Assembly (NCBI GenBank): GCA_025997655.1
Contig: BNUW01000051.1
Location: forward strand, 1-15,583
Length of the DNA stretch: 15,583 bases
Direction of reading: 5' to 3'
Origin: Spirochaetia bacterium
GTDB lineage: Bacteria > Spirochaetota > Spirochaetia > Treponematales > Breznakiellaceae
The translations under genes were made by a program, and so were the position numbers. The notes beneath the pieces were generated by a model that saw only the letters and a program-made list of their open reading frames with translations, was not told where the DNA came from and did no database searches. Shown one piece after another: positions 15,357 through 15,583 of the stretch (within the stretch, counting starts at the first letter, position 1; every line of letters begins with the position of its first letter).

Positions 15357-15432
15357 GTAATATGAGGGTATAAACTGCTTATCAACAAACCATCAATTGT
15401 TTATCAACTTTTCAGGATTTTGGCTGTTCCAT
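15357..15432 (-). promoter_or_regulatory. 11-bp-phased TTGAT repeat promoter, copy E
   Basis: Units TTGATAAACAA (15397-15407), TTGATGGTTTG (15386-15396), TTGATAAGCAG (15375-15385) and TTTATACCCTC (15364-15374). Core TTGATA (15380-15385), 17 bp, TATTAC (15357-15362). The 58 bases from unit 3 outward, through 15432, match copy A with about one or two mismatches. Confidence 0.75.
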
Positions 15433-15472
15433 TTACAACCTTTGAACAGGGTCAGATCAGCAATTCAAAGTA

Positions 15473-15583
15473 TCACCCGTCAGGTTCATCACCCCAAACA
15501 AAAACAATAAAAGCAGACCAGTCTTCATGTAAAAACCGGCTGAAGGTATACTTGAGAGCGGTATAGAAATTGTCCCGACGGCC
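15473..15583 (-). CDS. 3' end of an unknown gene entering from the right edge
   Basis: The minus strand is open from the edge to TGA at 15473: 36 residues, including NFYTALKYTFSRFLHEDWSA and ending VFVWGDEPDG. Aromatic-rich and protein-like, no recognised family. It ends about 40 bases upstream of copy E. Confidence 0.5.
   Translation of the reverse strand, partial: GRRDNFYTALKYTFSRFLHEDWSAFIVFVWGDEPDG

Noticed and set aside
5697..15407. DnaA boxes or a replication origin (TTATCAACA-like 9-mers)
   Set aside because: Each copy has one-mismatch DnaA-like 9-mers, but the copies are scattered in front of genes, in one orientation, at fixed distance to a -10, with no dnaA/dnaN context. A regulator site explains them better.
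5686..15418. CRISPR-like array from the dispersed repeats
   Set aside because: Copies are kilobases apart, tied to promoters, and no cas genes or regular spacers exist.

Overview
The window looks like a short draft contig from a spirochaete, most likely a Treponema of gut or insect origin. This rests on lineage style only: the treponemal type of LeuRS, short signal peptides on treponeme-like outer-membrane barrels, two lipoproteins, and intergenic regions with repeated promoter modules. No rRNA, tRNA, CRISPR array or intact transposase is visible. Base composition is mosaic: leuS is clearly GC-rich and the 11.3-14.7 kb part is AT-rich.

Left end (1-2.6 kb): most of leuS on the minus strand, ending in a fold-back. 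43-bp inverted arms (125-167 / 326-368) enclose the next piece of leuS (the KMSKS region) in the opposite orientation, and the outermost 127 bp duplicate leuS 1061-1187. This has the shape of an inverted chimera, as made by whole-genome amplification or mis-assembly, not of a biological element. Upstream of leuS lie two tiny overlapping ORFs and a relic of the 3' end of a glutathione peroxidase gene.

2.6-7.4 kb (minus strand): a probable operon of outer-membrane barrel protein, unannotated 58-residue small protein, sensor histidine kinase and OmpR-family response regulator, preceded by a POTRA/Omp85-like barrel gene. 7.5-8.1 kb: a PAP2 membrane phosphatase (minus).

8.2-10.6 kb (plus strand, the only such block of this size): two tandem paralogous multi-pass membrane proteins resembling the AveC/spirocyclase-like family, plus a TetR regulator, behind a promoter with a perfect 12-bp palindrome. 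This block abuts the stump of a barrel gene.

10.8-13.7 kb: a tightly packed minus-strand operon of MFS transporter, small alarmone synthetase and glutathione peroxidase, divergent from a CadC-like ArsR/SmtB thiol metal sensor. The divergent promoters share one -10 region, and an imperfect palindrome lies over them. 13.7-15.6 kb (minus): a lipoprotein with a permuted papain-like (His then Cys) motif order, an EamA-type half-transporter, another lipoprotein, and the 3' end of a gene that runs off the right edge.

The most interesting signal is a regulatory module found five times (5686-5740, 7362-7416, 8162-8216, 10699-10753, 15364-15418), always pointing at a minus-strand gene. It consists of TTGAT-type units repeated at exactly 11-bp steps, with the third unit acting as the -35 and a -10 seventeen bases further on in most copies. 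This is the architecture of sites bound by OmpR/PhoB-type regulators. One copy heads the operon that encodes such a regulator. The window may therefore hold a two-component system together with part of its own cell-envelope regulon.
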